From contig CM069459.1 of the NCBI GenBank assembly GCA_035610835.1, positions 25,187,636-25,251,635 on the forward strand: a DNA stretch of 64,000 nucleotides. The letters run 5' to 3'. Below the pieces are notes generated by a model. It was not told the origin of the DNA. It saw only the letters and a list, made by a program, of their open reading frames with translations, and ran no database searches. Positions 63,961-64,000 of the stretch are shown in pieces. Origin of the DNA: Ophiura sarsii. Its lineage: Eukaryota; Echinodermata; Ophiuroidea; Amphilepidida; Ophiuridae. The stretch's first letter is position 1, and every line of letters starts with the position of its first letter. A program made the translations under genes and the position numbers.

Positions 63961-64000
63961 CTTCTTATCTTTTTAAAATTTTTATGGTTGTTTTTTCTTT

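Overview
This is animal (metazoan) genomic DNA: AT-rich, gene-poor, with spliced exons obeying GT/AG rules, large introns, TRIM-type RING/B-box proteins, CR1/L2-like LINE fragments and a very high density of short inverted-repeat (foldback/MITE-like) elements. Gene content and repeat style suggest a marine invertebrate, perhaps an echinoderm or hemichordate, but nothing in the window fixes the species.

The main gene is a minus-strand orthologue of CUEDC1 (CUE-domain, ubiquitin-binding family). Eight coding exons are visible between 38086 and 9159. Their phases agree at every junction and they sum to 1377 bp (459 codons). The 5' UTR exon(s) and the exon carrying the stop codon are not securely found. 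The introns hold most of the other features. A 10.7 kb intron contains two plus-strand, intronless TRIM-like reading frames (11188-12549 and 17005-18201) inside a segmental duplication (about 9743-13035 and 15653-19682). Copy A looks intact. Copy B is cut near its C-terminus by a 1.27 kb mobile element. A CR1-like LINE fragment lies between the two copies.

Layout: 1-8900 has no gene and holds foldback elements, including a TTAA-flanked one whose empty site can be read from neighbouring tandem repeats. 9159-38130 is CUEDC1 with its introns, containing local duplications of exon 3 and exon 5, a 33-bp tandem array, a hAT-like element with an 8-bp target duplication, and two elements sitting very close to splice sites. 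38700-51800 is intergenic, with a 100-bp tandem array, nested palindromes, dead LINE tails, tRNA-like duplicated segments and a CpG-bearing stretch that could hold a promoter. 52250-58440 is a 38-39 bp palindromic satellite that has been inverted internally and split by a LINE (RT frame 52602-54191) and by an 844-bp foldback element. 58440-64000 has hAT-like and mariner-like elements, a degenerate telomere-like stretch, a tRNA-like sequence and a tandem duplication.

No bacterial-type system, CRISPR array, rRNA or canonical tRNA was found. The most notable features are the inverted, nested palindromic satellite, the TRIM duplicates nested antisense in a CUEDC1 intron, and the exon-scale tandem duplications in CUEDC1. 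All exon calls were made by eye from splice signals and remembered family similarity; no search was run.
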